From assembly GCA_032718475.1 (NCBI GenBank), contig JAUCBJ010001188.1:1-64000 (forward strand): a stretch of 64,000 nt of DNA, in the 5' to 3' direction. Shown in pieces: positions 10,062 through 21,166 of this stretch. The stretch's first letter is position 1, and the number at the start of each line of letters is the position of its first letter. Source of the stretch: Nemertoderma westbladi (taxonomy: Eukaryota; Xenacoelomorpha; Nemertodermatida; Nemertodermatidae). Under the pieces are notes generated by a model that had not been told where the DNA came from, did not search any database, and was given only the letters and a program-made list of their open reading frames with translations. The position numbers were made by a program, and so were the translations under genes.

Positions 10062-13000
10062 AGTCTAAATAATGTTTGCCTTCCGGCAAAATATCTCGCA
10101 AAAGTTCGAGATATAATTATAATTTAACCGAAATACGGTCAAATTAATTGTCAAATAATCAGTTGGTCCAAATGTCAAATAAATTCGCAATGCAATATTG
10201 TGAATTTAATGGGGTATAGTTATAGCAAATACTAGCACAATATTTAAACAAAAATATTATTATATAGCTACTATAGCATTAAATACCGGTATAGCACAAA
10301 TAACTTTGAATCTAATACAAAATATTCAAAATAAACTTGCCACCCGAATATTTCTAATTTTATATAGCTCTAATCAACGTAATTTTAATTTCAAATATTA
10401 TATGTATCCACTAGCGCGTGGCTACATCTTCGGGTTGCGACTCTCTCTAACTCTCTCTCTAACTTGAGCGATTCAAAAACCATGGCCGGCTAAACCTAAA
10501 TATCCTAACTAATAAATTGAGTTCAGCTTCGCAGTTAAACAACCGATAATTTTTTACTGCTTCCACAAACACACTGGCGCCAACAGAACAACTAACCTTG
10601 TTTGCTGTGAGATTCCACGTCCGCGTCCAAAGATTCAGGCCCTTCGCTGATTGCAAACCGAACCCGCAGACCCACACGAACCCCAAACTCAGAAGTTCCG
10701 TCTTGCCATGTATCTCCAGATGGTATAAAATAACTAAGCGGTTACCTAACATACCGGTACAAAACTCTAGAATTTTACAAAATAATTTTGACCGAAACTG
10801 AATTCTCGCAAACCTAGCTAATAATTTTCAAAAAACTTACTAATTACAGTTTGCCCTAAGGCCTAAGGAACTGCTGTATTCGCAATTAGTAAAAACGCAC
10901 TACCGTACATCCACTGTATGCAGTACAGTAAGTAAAACAGTACACCAACCTAACAGCCTAATGATACTGTGTGTGGTACGGCAAAACAAATGTCCTTCTA
11001 CCGTACGCAGTAACAGCAATCAGCCTAATGTACTACTGTACTATCGTACGCAACCAGTGAATACAGTAATCTAAACTAGCCTAAAAATACACTCTCTGTC
11101 CTACTATACGCAGTACAGTGCCTAATACAGTAATCTAATTTGTATTTACTGTACGCAGTACAGCAAGCAAATCACGTGCTTTACTGTTAAACAAACTACC
11201 CCGGCCTAACCAATAAAGACACAAAACTGCAAACTGCTCTATTTATTAGACAGGGCAATCAGGAGCGTATTATTGCTAATGTGAGGGGCTGCTAAATACA
11301 AAACCGCTACTTACCGTTAGATGGCGCTAACCTGCCGTCCGCTAATATGTTTTACTAATTTTCTACCAGTCTACGGCTCCTGCTAATTTCTTGTTCCTTT
11401 CTCTACCAATTACTCGATAGAGAGCTAACTGTTCGAATATATGAGCCACGCGGGAATAACCAAAACAACAAACCCGAATCGGCTCCCTAAGCTGACTTAA
11501 AACGAGTGTGAGAGGTTTTACACTCAGAGTATATTCTTACGCCTAATCTTACTGTTAAAGTACGCCAATGCCTACGTCTTTTCTAATCGCGAATACTGGG
11601 GGTTCCCTAACGGAATGTGTGAATGCGAGAATATTTAAAATAATCAAAGTGGTACAGTGTTTATTAGGGCTAATACCTATAGTGGGACTAAACTTGTCTG
11701 CGGCTGGCTTTAGGCCAGCAAATTACTAATGCGTTTTGCGTACTGAATACTGCTATCTAGCTTATTGCCCGCTAATTCAAATAACCGCTCAGCGTGAATA
11801 GTTTACGGTACTCTAATTATTACCTTAGCTACTCTCCGCTATGCTGCGTACTAATTCTTAATTTTACTAATTAATTACAGTCACAAATATGTAACAGCCT
11901 AAAATACTGTATTACTTTGACCTAATCAGTAATTATTTACAGTAAACTAAGAGATAGAAATCAATCAAAGGGAAAAGAGCGCCTATCTAAGCATTCGTAA
12001 TCTTAGGCACACTTTAGTAACACACCAATCAGCGTCAGCAATCACATCTCGCAATGCGCGATTCACAATTGTACAATCCGCAATGCACGCAATTAGCAAT
12101 TACACAGCACAATATAATAATTCGCAATACATGCAATTCGCAATTGTAAAGCACGCAGACCTCTCCCGGGTACATCTAGGCTTCCTAACTAACCCAATTC
12201 CTGCCCCCCTAATACTAAATAGAGACAAAACCTGGATCATCAGCCCCCTAATTACTGTACCAGCGAGCTGCCCCCACGCTACAATGCAAATTGCCCGACC
12301 GCAACGGTGACCCCCCGCCAGCGTTGCTCGCCTTTGAATCCTCCGCTCCCTCCTAGTCGCTCAACCCCCCGATGCGCCCACCGCCCACTGGCGCCTTAGC
12401 CCTCCATGATGCTAATAGCTACCGTAGCGGCGCATGCAAATCACAAAGTCCGACAGTCTCAGGAATCCCTTGGGATTATTGCGCAGAAAAGAATCACATA
12501 GAACCATCAATCAAAGGGTAGAAATCATAGTTCAATTGTAATTAGCAGTAATCGAAGGAATTATTGAGAAACACAAGCAAGTAATCGCACTAGCAAATCA
12601 TTTCAAGAAATTAATCAAATTAGCAAATTGCAGAAAATACGAGTATCAAGAAAACAGTAAGACAGGTGCTAGGGCTAGGTGTCATGTGATAAGAGTGAGG
12701 CTCTACCGGCACACCGCCAATTTATAGGTGATCCGGATGGGGTGATGCAATAGGGTGACTCAATCGCTTTCTTATTGGCTCTCCAGTCCGTGCTAGCACT
12801 AGACCAACCTGGAAGCAGCTAGTCCAATAAGGAGGCCGGATTGTAGCCCTATTTGCTCCCTTTCCTCGAATTATTACCATATATGGTAATGGTTCACGTC
12901 TCTGGCTGCTGAATGGCCAGGACAGCGTCCCTATATGCTAGCCCTACTAAAGCTAATATCAGCAAGCACGGAATCCAGGGTCCGAATAAACTTACCCTGG

Positions 13001-13205
13001 AACTATCTACATATAACCTAATACAAAATTACGTAGGTAGGGCTACATACTATACAAAATGAATGGATGCAAAATATATGGGCGTTTTGATTTCCCTACC
13101 TAAATACCACTGCGTTATTATGCCTTATCTAAAATATTATGCTGCACAACGGACTAATATTACGTACAGTATAACGGACTAATATTGCATACTGCATAAC
13201 GGACT
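10062..13205 (-). other. BEL1 leader and probable 5' LTR (boundaries unresolved)
   Basis: No coding frame above 100 aa. For the minus-strand BEL1 this is where leader and 5' LTR must lie, but the partner LTR is outside the window, so edges cannot be defined. In sense orientation there is a TGGCGCC primer-site-like string near 10,574-10,582 and a TGTAGCCC start-like string ending at 13,047; both are weak. 10,860-11,200 is rich in degenerate ACTGTACGCAGTACAG-like repeats, and 12,040-12,150 has repeated GCAATTCGCAATT-like strings. TAA/CTAA-rich composition throughout. Confidence 0.4.
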
Positions 13206-13206
13206 A
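13142..13206. repeat. Short tandem repeat, ACGGACTAATATT type
   Basis: Three imperfect copies of a 26-28-bp unit containing ATAACGGACTAATATT, separated by ACTGTAC/TGCATACTGC variants. Function unknown. Confidence 0.7.
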
Positions 13207-14003
13207 ATACTGTGGATACAGCGCCATATACCGTAACAGACACCTTCAAAATTAAAGAGTAGTGATTAGTTGACTATATAGTTTTTATACAAAATGTGTG
13301 GAATGGGTCAACTGAATATCAAGTATTAATTGGTGGATATAGTCTTGACATTTATTTTAAAGGTGTCTACACCCACTACATCGATCATTTCTGTGATGTG
13401 TCTATTCTTGGTTCCTTGAGATAATTCAAAATAAAATTTTTTGAGGATTTGTCCATATCGCATCAAGGCGGCAATGAAGACTTGTGCCGGACTTCACATT
13501 TTCTGCGCTATCTCAAGAACTATTCGCTGTACGTTTGTTTTGAAGTTGTCTACCCCCACTAAATCGGACATTGCGGTTCTAATGAGCATAATATTAAAGC
13601 AGTAGGAGATCTAAAAGTTGGCCATCGCGAAAATTGAGAATAATCGTCACTTGCGCCAAAGGGTAGGTTCTGGCCATCTGCCTGTGGCACTAGTTCCCTT
13701 GATCCAAAATTAAAATTTTGGTATCAAACTGGATTTGGAGTCAAACTGCATTTGAACCCATTTGATGACATTTGATGCATGCAGGAAGTTCTTTCTTGGG
13801 TCATTGATCTTTCATTAATGTGTTATATTGTTATAAATTTAATTGTGGTGCATCGCGAAGGCTCAAAATTTCAACCCCCTTGGGATCCGTCAAGATATCG
13901 ATGAAATTTCGAGAAATTTTTTTTGCCTTAATTTTTTACCATTTGGCAACTTTTTCGCACCTGTAGAACAACGAAATCGAAAAAAAGTAAAAAACGCACC
14001 GCC
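13207..14003. other. Non-coding interval
   Basis: No supported gene. Two distantly similar stretches (around 13,365-13,430 and 13,500-13,570) share GTCTAC-CCCACTA and a TTCTTG/TTGAGATA pattern, suggesting an old duplicated repeat. The rest is AT-rich. Confidence 0.5.
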
Positions 14004-14192
14004 CTAATCACCAATGGAAATATCTGGGAGTACAGACTCAGACACTTTTACTTCTATAAAGTTATCAGGCAATACCCTGTCATTATTGAGGAGCTTTTCA
14101 ACGTGGGCCTTCCAACCATTGAGGCGATCGGCTGGTGATTCAGCCTTAACCTTGGCTGGCTTGGTTGGTTGGCTTTTCCGACCAGTAAGCAA
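14004..14192 (-). pseudogene. LINE fragment, region before the RT domain
   Basis: A 62-residue frame with DRLNGWKAHVEKLLNN, the pattern (RL..W..H...LLN) found just upstream of the RT core in RTE/CR1-type non-LTR elements. Only this fragment is present and it lies opposite in strand to the next LINE piece, so it is a separate relic. Confidence 0.45.
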
Positions 14193-14350
14193 GTTGATCA
14201 GCCCAAACTACTTCCAGCCGGCAATAACTATGCCCCATCTGCAACACACCCTTTCGCCACAAATGGCTGGCTCACTGTAAGTCTTGCCTTGTCAAATTCC
14301 ACGGTGCTTGTGCCGGGCTAACGTAAAAGAACTTCGAGCTAGACCCCAAC

Positions 14351-15164
14351 ATGTCTGAGAACTGGCTCTGCAAGACATGTCGTCATGTCCCCACATCACC
14401 CACCCCCATACCCTTTGGTACAGAGCCAACAGAACCTCCTCAACTCTGTCTAGATGATGCCTTCCGACAGGTATTCCATGTCCTTTCTCTCAAGAAGACC
14501 CTTCCACGTATCCCCCAAGGTGCCCGATCAAAAGCATCATCCATTTACGCAAATCTATGTGAATCAGTGGTCCGGGAGAATACCCCACGAACATGGCTTA
14601 ATCTTCTGGCTTTCCCCTACAGCCTCAGGATCCCACAATCAACATACAAGAAGCGTAGATCCACTAAACCATCAAACCAACAATCCCTAACAACCAAGGT
14701 CAAAATCCATCGACCCGAGCCATCCAGTGTTGCCGGAACACAGGAAACCCGACCAACGGCCATCTACCAACTCGCCCAAATCCGTTGATGAAAAACTCGG
14801 TAAGCTCATCTCGATGAAGATAGAAGAAGGGAATGTTGGCGCTGCTGCCAGACTAGCTTCTTCCTCGGCAACCATAGCTCCCCACAACTCTGAAACGCTA
14901 CACTCTCTCCAGAAACTCCACCCATCCCGTCCGCTTGACGACTTCGAGGGATTACCAACCATTGAGGAGGCAGATGCGCCTCTACTCGACCTATCTCAAC
15001 CCGAAGTAGTCAAATCCATATTTTCGTTTCCAAATGGATCAGCATCAGGGCCCGACAAGCTCCTCCCTCAAGTTCTAAAAGACCTTTGCTCATCCTCGGC
15101 AGGTGAAGCCGGCATGTGCTGTAGGAAAGCAGTAACCTCCATCGCCAACGCAAATAACAGATGA
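14351..15164 (+). pseudogene. Decayed LINE ORF fragment (two frames)
   Basis: Two overlapping frames read as one broken protein. The first (14,351-14,788) has a possible zinc region (WLCKTCRH) and the pattern RIPQGARSKASSIYANL...TWLNLLAFPYSLRIP. The second (14,727-15,164) has EGNVGAAARLASSSATIAPHN followed by SASGPDKLLPQVLKDL. This R.A..L.S...AP ... GPD.L.PQ.LKD pattern is typical of the segment leading into the RT domain of invertebrate LINEs. The RT itself is missing; the relic stops about 130 bp before the Polinton end. Confidence 0.5.
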
Positions 15165-15300
15165 ATACTATCCAAAATAAAACTGTTACCTGTTATATTG
15201 TGTTTAGTTTATTGTTTTTTGTTAAAATAACGTGCCATTGTAACCTGCTCCTTTCCCTAAATTGAGAATTTAACATTGAGGCGGGATATCCGGTAATATG

Positions 15301-15922
15301 AGTAGTATAAGAAGCTATGACATCCGGCCAAGGTCACCCATAGCCCAGTATTACCGTCCATTTCTAGTACTGCATCCAATCAGAAGCCACCATTTCAACC
15401 TTTACCAATGGTCGTTATTATTTCAACCAATCAGATGCCAGCATTTCATTCGTAACCATGGTAACTTCTCAAGTTCCCGCTTATTCCGCTAGAGGCGTTA
15501 TTAGTCACCCAACGCTAGTACTGCATCCAATCACCAACCTTTATTTTACAGGTGTTCGGGTGTCTACACTTAGCATCAGGTAACGTCTACTATTTTTCAA
15601 ATCGCTTTTTTTCAGCAACCAGTATTTTCATATTCACCAACCTTTATTTTACAGGCGCTACGAGTGTCTACAGGTAACGTCTACTATTTTTCATTTTCGC
15701 TATTTTTCACCAACCAGTATTTTCATATTCACCAACCTTTATTTTACAGATGCTAGAGGTGTCTACAGGTAACTTATACTATTTTTAATTTTGCAATTTT
15801 TCAGATAACAAAATATTCATCCGGGTTCGAACTCGGGACTGTTATAACTCCTCACAACTTACCACTCACTCTTCCACCCAACCTCGAGAGAAAAATGCGA
15901 TAAATATCTGAGTTATACTGTA
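15301..15922 (+). repeat. Polinton left terminal inverted repeat
   Basis: Matches the reverse complement of 46,837-47,567, from AGTAGTATAAGAAGCTATG inward to the GATAAATATCTGAGTTATA region. Contains three units (about 85-95 bp each) marked by CACCAACCTTTATTTTACAG and GGTAACGTCTACTATTTTT. The right repeat has four such units, which explains the length difference. Near 15,826-15,890, read on the minus strand, are A-box-like GTTGGGTGGAAGAGTG and B-box-like GAGTTCGAACCC strings, a possible relic of a tRNA-type promoter. Confidence 0.9.
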
Positions 15923-16130
15923 GCCTGACCTATTTTGCTTCATTTACTGTTATTATTTACTTTCTATTGGTCACATGTGACACGTGTTCTTAGTTGATTG
16001 GTTGTATATATATAAAATGATCTATATAAATATATGAATAGAATAGAAAAAATATCATTAATATTTATTTATCTGTCTTGTCGCTGTTATTTAATTGTTA
16101 TTACATAAAATAATAATAATAATAATAATA

Positions 16131-16556
16131 ATGTCTTCTGATACACCTACGCCGGTAATAAGACATACATTTAATACTGTAGATAATCTTACATGTATTG
16201 TTATTGGTAACACTATTTATTGTCCTTCACAACCTAATTTTAAAATAGATATTTCTGAACAAGCAAGAAAAGAACTACAATCTATTGATATTTTCGGTGA
16301 GGTAGATTCGACTAATTACCTTTTAGATTACAAAGAAGAAGATGATTTAGATAAATTCACAATTTTATCAATGTCAGATAACTTTATTGTTATTACTCAA
16401 TATAGTGGTAATATAGCGAGCAATAAATGTGAAAAGTTTGAGATCAAATTAGATCGTAAAAATGCTTATGAAATTATGGCTTTGTTTATTGTTATTATTT
16501 CGAAAGAAACCCTTGTAACCACTGATGAAACTGATGACAATGAAGATGATTCTTGA
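16131..16556 (+). CDS. Polinton protein of unknown function, acidic C-terminus
   Basis: The frame opens at 16,095, but the residues before MSSDTPTP are encoded by an (AAT)n run, so I choose the ATG at 16,131 right after that run (about 141 aa). The middle has strand-like FTILSMSDNFIVITQYSGNI followed by a helix-like LDRKNAYEIMALFIVII; the last 15 residues are Asp/Glu-rich. First gene inside the left repeat. Upstream at about 15,968-15,980 is GGTCACATGTGAC, related to the palindrome before the capsid-type genes, and the TATA-like stretch TATATATATAAAATG. Family not recognised. Confidence 0.6.
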   Translation: MSSDTPTPVIRHTFNTVDNLTCIVIGNTIYCPSQPNFKIDISEQARKELQSIDIFGEVDSTNYLLDYKEEDDLDKFTILSMSDNFIVITQYSGNIASNKCEKFEIKLDRKNAYEIMALFIVIISKETLVTTDETDDNEDDS

Positions 16557-16623
16557 CTCTTTCAGCTATATTATAAATATTTTATCAACATTTTAACGAT
16601 TTTGGTTTGGTTATTTAAGAAAA

Positions 16624-17325
16624 ATGGATATATTAATAAACACAAATTGTAGTATTTGTTATTCTAATTTAAAACATCTTGATTGTTACATATGTGTTAA
16701 TAAACATGGAACTTGCGTGACATGTATTGATCAACATGTTGAAATTAATGATTGTACTAAAATTTGTCCAATTTGTAGAGTACAGACACTTTGCAGAGTA
16801 AACAAGTTATATAATCCATATTATTGGAAAGAGCTGCGGAATTCTATTTACATTTCTGGAAAAAGTAACGAACCTAACGAGTTATTTACAATATCACAGA
16901 ATATTTTTTATCGATATATAGTGAAAAAAGGCGGCTTTATGGTACCTTGGTTGTTTGATGAAGAACATAAAAATATCACAGTAAAATTAAATAAGAATTT
17001 ACGTAGTTTTGATATTTACTTTAAGACATATAAAGATGAATCATCTTCAAGAGGTATAAAACCAAAAAAGTATTATTTGAAACTTGATGAAGGTATTCTT
17101 TGCAATGATTTGTGTATGAGAGTAATTCGCACTTTGACGGAGCATACTCTAAGTCATATTTCCAGTACTAAATGCTACGGACGTGGTATAGAACGTAAAT
17201 GTCAAACTAAGAAGTATAACGAATTTATACGATGTCACCGCTATCTCACTTGGTATGGACATTATTTAAATCGACAACAATGTCTGTTGATTGCAGGTAT
17301 ACGATTACACAATCTTTTCAAATAA
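16624..17325 (+). CDS. RING-finger protein of the Polinton
   Basis: A 233-aa frame with an N-terminal cysteine/histidine cluster: C9-C12, C21-C24, H28, C31-C34, H38, C44, then C48PIC51R. This fits a RING-type zinc domain, although which residues bind each zinc is uncertain. RING domains commonly act as ubiquitin ligases (known for the family); that activity here is inference. The remaining 180 residues (GGFMVPWLFDEEHKNITVKL onward) match nothing I know. It starts 67 bp after the previous gene. RING genes are not in the core Polinton set, so this is an accessory gene, perhaps for manipulating the host. Confidence 0.65.
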   Translation: MDILINTNCSICYSNLKHLDCYICVNKHGTCVTCIDQHVEINDCTKICPICRVQTLCRVNKLYNPYYWKELRNSIYISGKSNEPNELFTISQNIFYRYIVKKGGFMVPWLFDEEHKNITVKLNKNLRSFDIYFKTYKDESSSRGIKPKKYYLKLDEGILCNDLCMRVIRTLTEHTLSHISSTKCYGRGIERKCQTKKYNEFIRCHRYLTWYGHYLNRQQCLLIAGIRLHNLFK

Positions 17326-17511
17326 GGTAATAAATAGAACGAAAGATTACCATGATAAATATACTAATACTACAGTTGTACATACTTTTTGTTGTAAAAT
17401 GCTGTTTTTTGTGAATTGTTACATATATACATAGTAATGGTGATGGTTTATTGATATTTATATTATATTATATTATATTGTATTGTTGATATATCTTAAT
17501 AATAATAATAA

Positions 17512-18195
17512 ATGGCTGACTTTAATTCAGGTCCATATAATTTAAACTTTCAAATGGGAACGAGTATGATAATTTCTGGCCCGTCTGGTTCCGGAAAGTC
17601 TACATTTGTCAGTAATTTAATTAAACACAAAAATGGTTGTTTCAATGAACCCCCCTTGCGAGTATTGTATTGTTACGGGAGCAATCCCCCGACTATTCCT
17701 GGTATTACACACCTTTACAAAGGTTTGCCTGAAAATATAGATAGTTTAGTGAATAGTCGAGATTTATTAATTATAGATGATTTATTAACAGAAACTGAGT
17801 CCAGTACAGCTTTAACTGTATTGTTTACTAAGGTAGCTCATCATTCCAATATATTTATTTGTTTTATAACGCAAAACATGTATTACGGTGGGAAGCATAA
17901 CCGCACAAGATCAATTAATAGCCATACCTTAGTATTAATGAAAAATCCGCGAGACAGTTTATCGGTTTTAAATTTCGCGAAGCAGATGTTACCAGGGCAG
18001 ACCAAATTTTTAGTAGATTCCTATCAAGATGCGACTATTGAACCATTTTCACATTTCTTAATTGATTTACGACAGGAAACACCCGAACATTTAAGATTTA
18101 GATCGGATATATTTCATAATCATAATTGTTACATTAAAAATTACATTGACTATAAACGTAGCGAAAATAATAATAATAATAATAATAATAATTAA
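17512..18195 (+). CDS. Polinton genome-packaging ATPase (FtsK/HerA, A32-like)
   Basis: A 227-residue frame. Walker A is GPSGSGKST (about residues 23-31) and Walker B is LLIIDDLL (about 84-91), followed by a conserved TQN sensor-like motif in CFITQNMYY. Length and motif spacing fit the A32-like ATPases that pump DNA into capsids of Polinton-type and large DNA viruses. The start ATG follows an (AAT)4-5 tract. The C-terminus ends in poly-Asn encoded by an AAT microsatellite, probably non-functional drift. The frame is intact. Confidence 0.9.
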   Translation: MADFNSGPYNLNFQMGTSMIISGPSGSGKSTFVSNLIKHKNGCFNEPPLRVLYCYGSNPPTIPGITHLYKGLPENIDSLVNSRDLLIIDDLLTETESSTALTVLFTKVAHHSNIFICFITQNMYYGGKHNRTRSINSHTLVLMKNPRDSLSVLNFAKQMLPGQTKFLVDSYQDATIEPFSHFLIDLRQETPEHLRFRSDIFHNHNCYIKNYIDYKRSENNNNNNNNN

Positions 18196-18228
18196 TATTT
18201 TGTAACAATTTTCAATAATGTTGCAACA

Positions 18229-18340
18229 ATGAATAGACTTGTGCAGAAATATCGTAACGAACTGGAATTTCTACACAGCGCTACCCCTCAACAAAGAACT
18301 TATTTTATTAACCATACCGCGAGTAACGAATTAATACGGC
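18229..18340 (+). pseudogene. 5' part of a small Polinton gene interrupted by BEL2
   Basis: An ATG at 18,229 opens a frame (starting MNRLVQKYRNEL) that runs into the BEL2 target duplication ACGGC at 18,336-18,340. The reading continues after BEL2 at 32,963 in the small basic/hydrophobic protein ending at 33,239. BEL2 therefore landed inside this gene. The homologous protein family, with a helical N-terminus and glycine-rich hydrophobic C-terminus, is common next to packaging genes in Polinton-like elements (recollection, not searched). Confidence 0.6.
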
Positions 18341-20263
18341 TATAGAATTATATTCCCTAAATGCCGTGGATTTTCAAAATTTTATTTTATTCGAATTAAC
18401 TTTGTAAAGATTGCTTTGAGTTCTCATTAGTATTGGTTCTATCTATTATGCATCTATCGGTCAAGTGGTTCAGTAGCTCAGTTGGTAGAGCGTTGGAAAT
18501 TATAAGTGTAGTAGGTATCGAGTTCGAATCCTAGTAAGTGCGAATTATTTTTTGTGCAGAATTTCAACTCATTTAAATTAACCGCTACAAATTAATTGCA
18601 TTTGTCTGTACCAATAAGGCTGTAGTTATTTGATTGTAACCAATGTCGTGCAAGTTATATATTAGCTGGACCAATAAGCTATCTTTAAAACCTCGTTAGA
18701 ACCCATAGAACAATCGAGAATTTTCTCGATTGATTGCAGCACAAATTTAGTATATAAAGGTGCGATTTGTTCATTAGTTATCTATCTCAATCTATCACTG
18801 CAATTTCCATCATTCGCTTTCTGTCTTATTTCAGATTACATTGTTTATTGTATAATAGTTATTATATGTTTTGTAATAAAGTCAGAAATACTAGTCACAT
18901 CTCAGCCTTTCTATCTGTTTTAATATGGTTTCACTACGGTGAACAAACTCAGGGACAGGATGGCCAGCTAGAGATCGGGCCGCAGCAATGAACGGGAACA
19001 TCACGGGAATGTAGACGAGAGACAACCCGCAATACCATTTAGAGTTATTCGCCCATCGCCTGAAAGGTTAGACAGCGTTCGATCCTTGCTACCTAAGTGT
19101 AAGACCAAAAGATCAAAGGTAGACGTAGTGACACGCTGTAAGCCCAAAATTACATCATAGGGACTGTACTGTCTTGATTCAGGAAAAACCGCAGTAGACC
19201 TTCATATTCCTACGGGGGGAGAGGGAGAGAGAGCAGATACTAGTACGCAGATAGGACGTAGGCACACCGGTACAAGGCATACACATTGGTTAGGGTGCAG
19301 CAAACTGTACGCTTAACTCTTGCTAAGTACAGGTGTGTGTGCGACTATTTGCAGTACGACCGTGTCTATTACATCAGAACTTGTAGGCTAGGGGGTTGCT
19401 GTGTTTTCACCTGAATTGGGATTGTACCGTTCAGGCGGTAGGGCAGTTTACGCTAGGCGCAAATAAATTGAGGCTATCAGGGATATACTAACATCTACCG
19501 TGTCCCCGCCAACGCCCTAATAGGAAGTTACCCGGACTACCTGGGTGACTAAAATTCTAGATAGGAGCCAGGATAGCTATTAGTACCCGTACGCCTACCG
19601 TAGTAAACTAACACATCTCTTCTTAGTATCAGGGACCTGGTACCTAAAATTGCCGAATTCTGGGCGTAGTATTAACCTTATGCCTGAATTTGAGTCCTGG
19701 AAATACGCAAGAGGGGAAGGAACCTTATCATTCGTGAGTATTGGACCTACAAGTTATAAAATTAGAATATTCGTAAATGCACACCGTACCCAGTAATTAT
19801 ATATGTGAAGGAGCAAAACTGCTTTGACCGTTCAGAATTAACACACGCGCGTTAGAAATTATTTACACCTCGAAATATATAAAATTAACTTTCGTCCTTA
19901 CTGCACTTTGCTCGCTAGTTAGACATCTCCAAATCTGCTCTATACCTAGCTAGCGTCCCTTTGCCCAACCATATAAATCACACCGCGGCAAAGTATACGA
20001 GCCTCTTAGTCCGTCAGTGAGTCAGCCTGATTTTAGGATTCGCTGCGCGGGATTTTGTTTTATCGAAGTTTGTCTGCTCGTAGACTGTTTTCTGCCTCAC
20101 CGGTTAAAAGAGATCGATACTGCAATATATTCGCTTACTTGGGGTTTACTGTTTTGGTGAGAAGGTCGGATTTATGATTTGATTTACAAACTTTACAGTA
20201 GGATATTGCAGGTATTGTTACCGTCTCTTCCGATAGTAGGAATAGGCGTATCTCTCCAATTTA
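18341..20263 (+). repeat. BEL2 5' LTR
   Basis: 1,923 bp, starting TATAGAATTATATT and ending CTCTCCAATTTA, near-identical to the copy at 31,044. Unusually long and lacking the common TG...CA ends; the boundaries are fixed by the target duplication. Contains a TATATAAAGG element near 18,750, an AATAAA signal near 18,876, and a tRNA-like stretch. Confidence 0.92.
18467..18549 (+). other. tRNA-like Pol III promoter boxes in BEL2 5' LTR
   Basis: A box-like TAGCTCAGTTGGTAGAGCG (18,474-18,492) and B box-like GAGTTCGAATCC (18,530-18,541) are spaced as in a tRNA gene. D-arm pairing is good, but acceptor and T stems do not pair well, so this is not a working tRNA. A captured or SINE-derived tRNA relic is most likely. 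Repeated in the 3' LTR at 31,177-31,234. Confidence 0.55.
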
Positions 20264-21166
20264 GTAGGAATATGTTATTTCTATTTCCTTTTGTGGAATG
20301 TTTTTCATATTTCCTAATTTAGTAGGAATATGATTATTTAACATATTTCCTAATTTAGTAGGAATATGTTTTACTGAACTACGGTTCGGTAGGACTAAAG
20401 TTATTTGAAAATTTTGTATTTTGAGGTAAAAATTTATATTTGATTAGCTAAGTGCTAATATTTTGAAATAAAATTTGATTTGAACCGCGTGTAAAATTTT
20501 TTGGAATTGAATACCGGTGTTTAAAAGGGTTTAAATACCATATTGTACCGGTACAAAATTTTCGTAAAGTAAAACCTAACTCTTTTGTTTTTCAGGATTC
20601 AGAACTCATTTCTAGACTGTAACGGGAGCAAGACCGTGTTTAGCAAGTTTGGGAGATAGATAACTCAACAACTTTGGTTGGGAAAATCGCGTTTCGTCCG
20701 CAACGTTAAAAACGGAAAGGTTCACGTTCGGTTTGTATCTGGGAATCTGTTTTTCTGGAGAATTATTGGAGTGGGTGAGTTCGAAAAGTTGCATAAATAA
20801 GTTAGGCATTACCGTATTTAGTTAAAATTATTGTGGGTTCCACTGTCTCAAGTATTTATGCATTCCGTACGATTTCTTTGTTCATTGCTGAATTAGTCCG
20901 TATTATTGTATTTAATTTACCTTTTGATAACGCATATCGTTATCCGATTTATTTGTTGTAAAATTGGCCGCTAGGCTAATTTTATTATATACTTATTCCG
21001 TGACATTTATTTGCTGTAAAATTGGCCGTTTAGGCTAATTTTATCCATCTGCTATAAAATCAGCCGGTAGGCTAATTTTATAAGACTGTAATTAGTACCG
21101 TTTAGATATAAATACGGTAAAACTCGATACTTTGACACTCACTTTACTTGACTTACAACTACCGAA
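20264..21166 (+). other. BEL2 leader with repeats abutting the LTR
   Basis: No TGG-type primer site follows the LTR directly. Instead AATTTAGTAGGAATATG occurs three times within 110 bp (the first spanning the LTR edge at 20,259; others near 20,316 and 20,352). Further on, TGTAAAATTGGCCGNTAGGCTAATTTTAT recurs three times at about 20,957, 21,014 and 21,052 with variation. No coding frame supported. Confidence 0.55.

Noticed and set aside
10459-10752. 97-aa minus-strand frame in BEL1 leader
   Set aside because: No motif and not conserved in BEL2; treated as leader or LTR sequence.
16131-16556. PC4-like single-strand DNA-binding domain
   Set aside because: Strand-then-helix pattern is suggestive, but no PC4 signature residue could be matched.
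18467-18549. Functional tRNA gene
   Set aside because: A and B boxes are good but acceptor and T stems do not pair.
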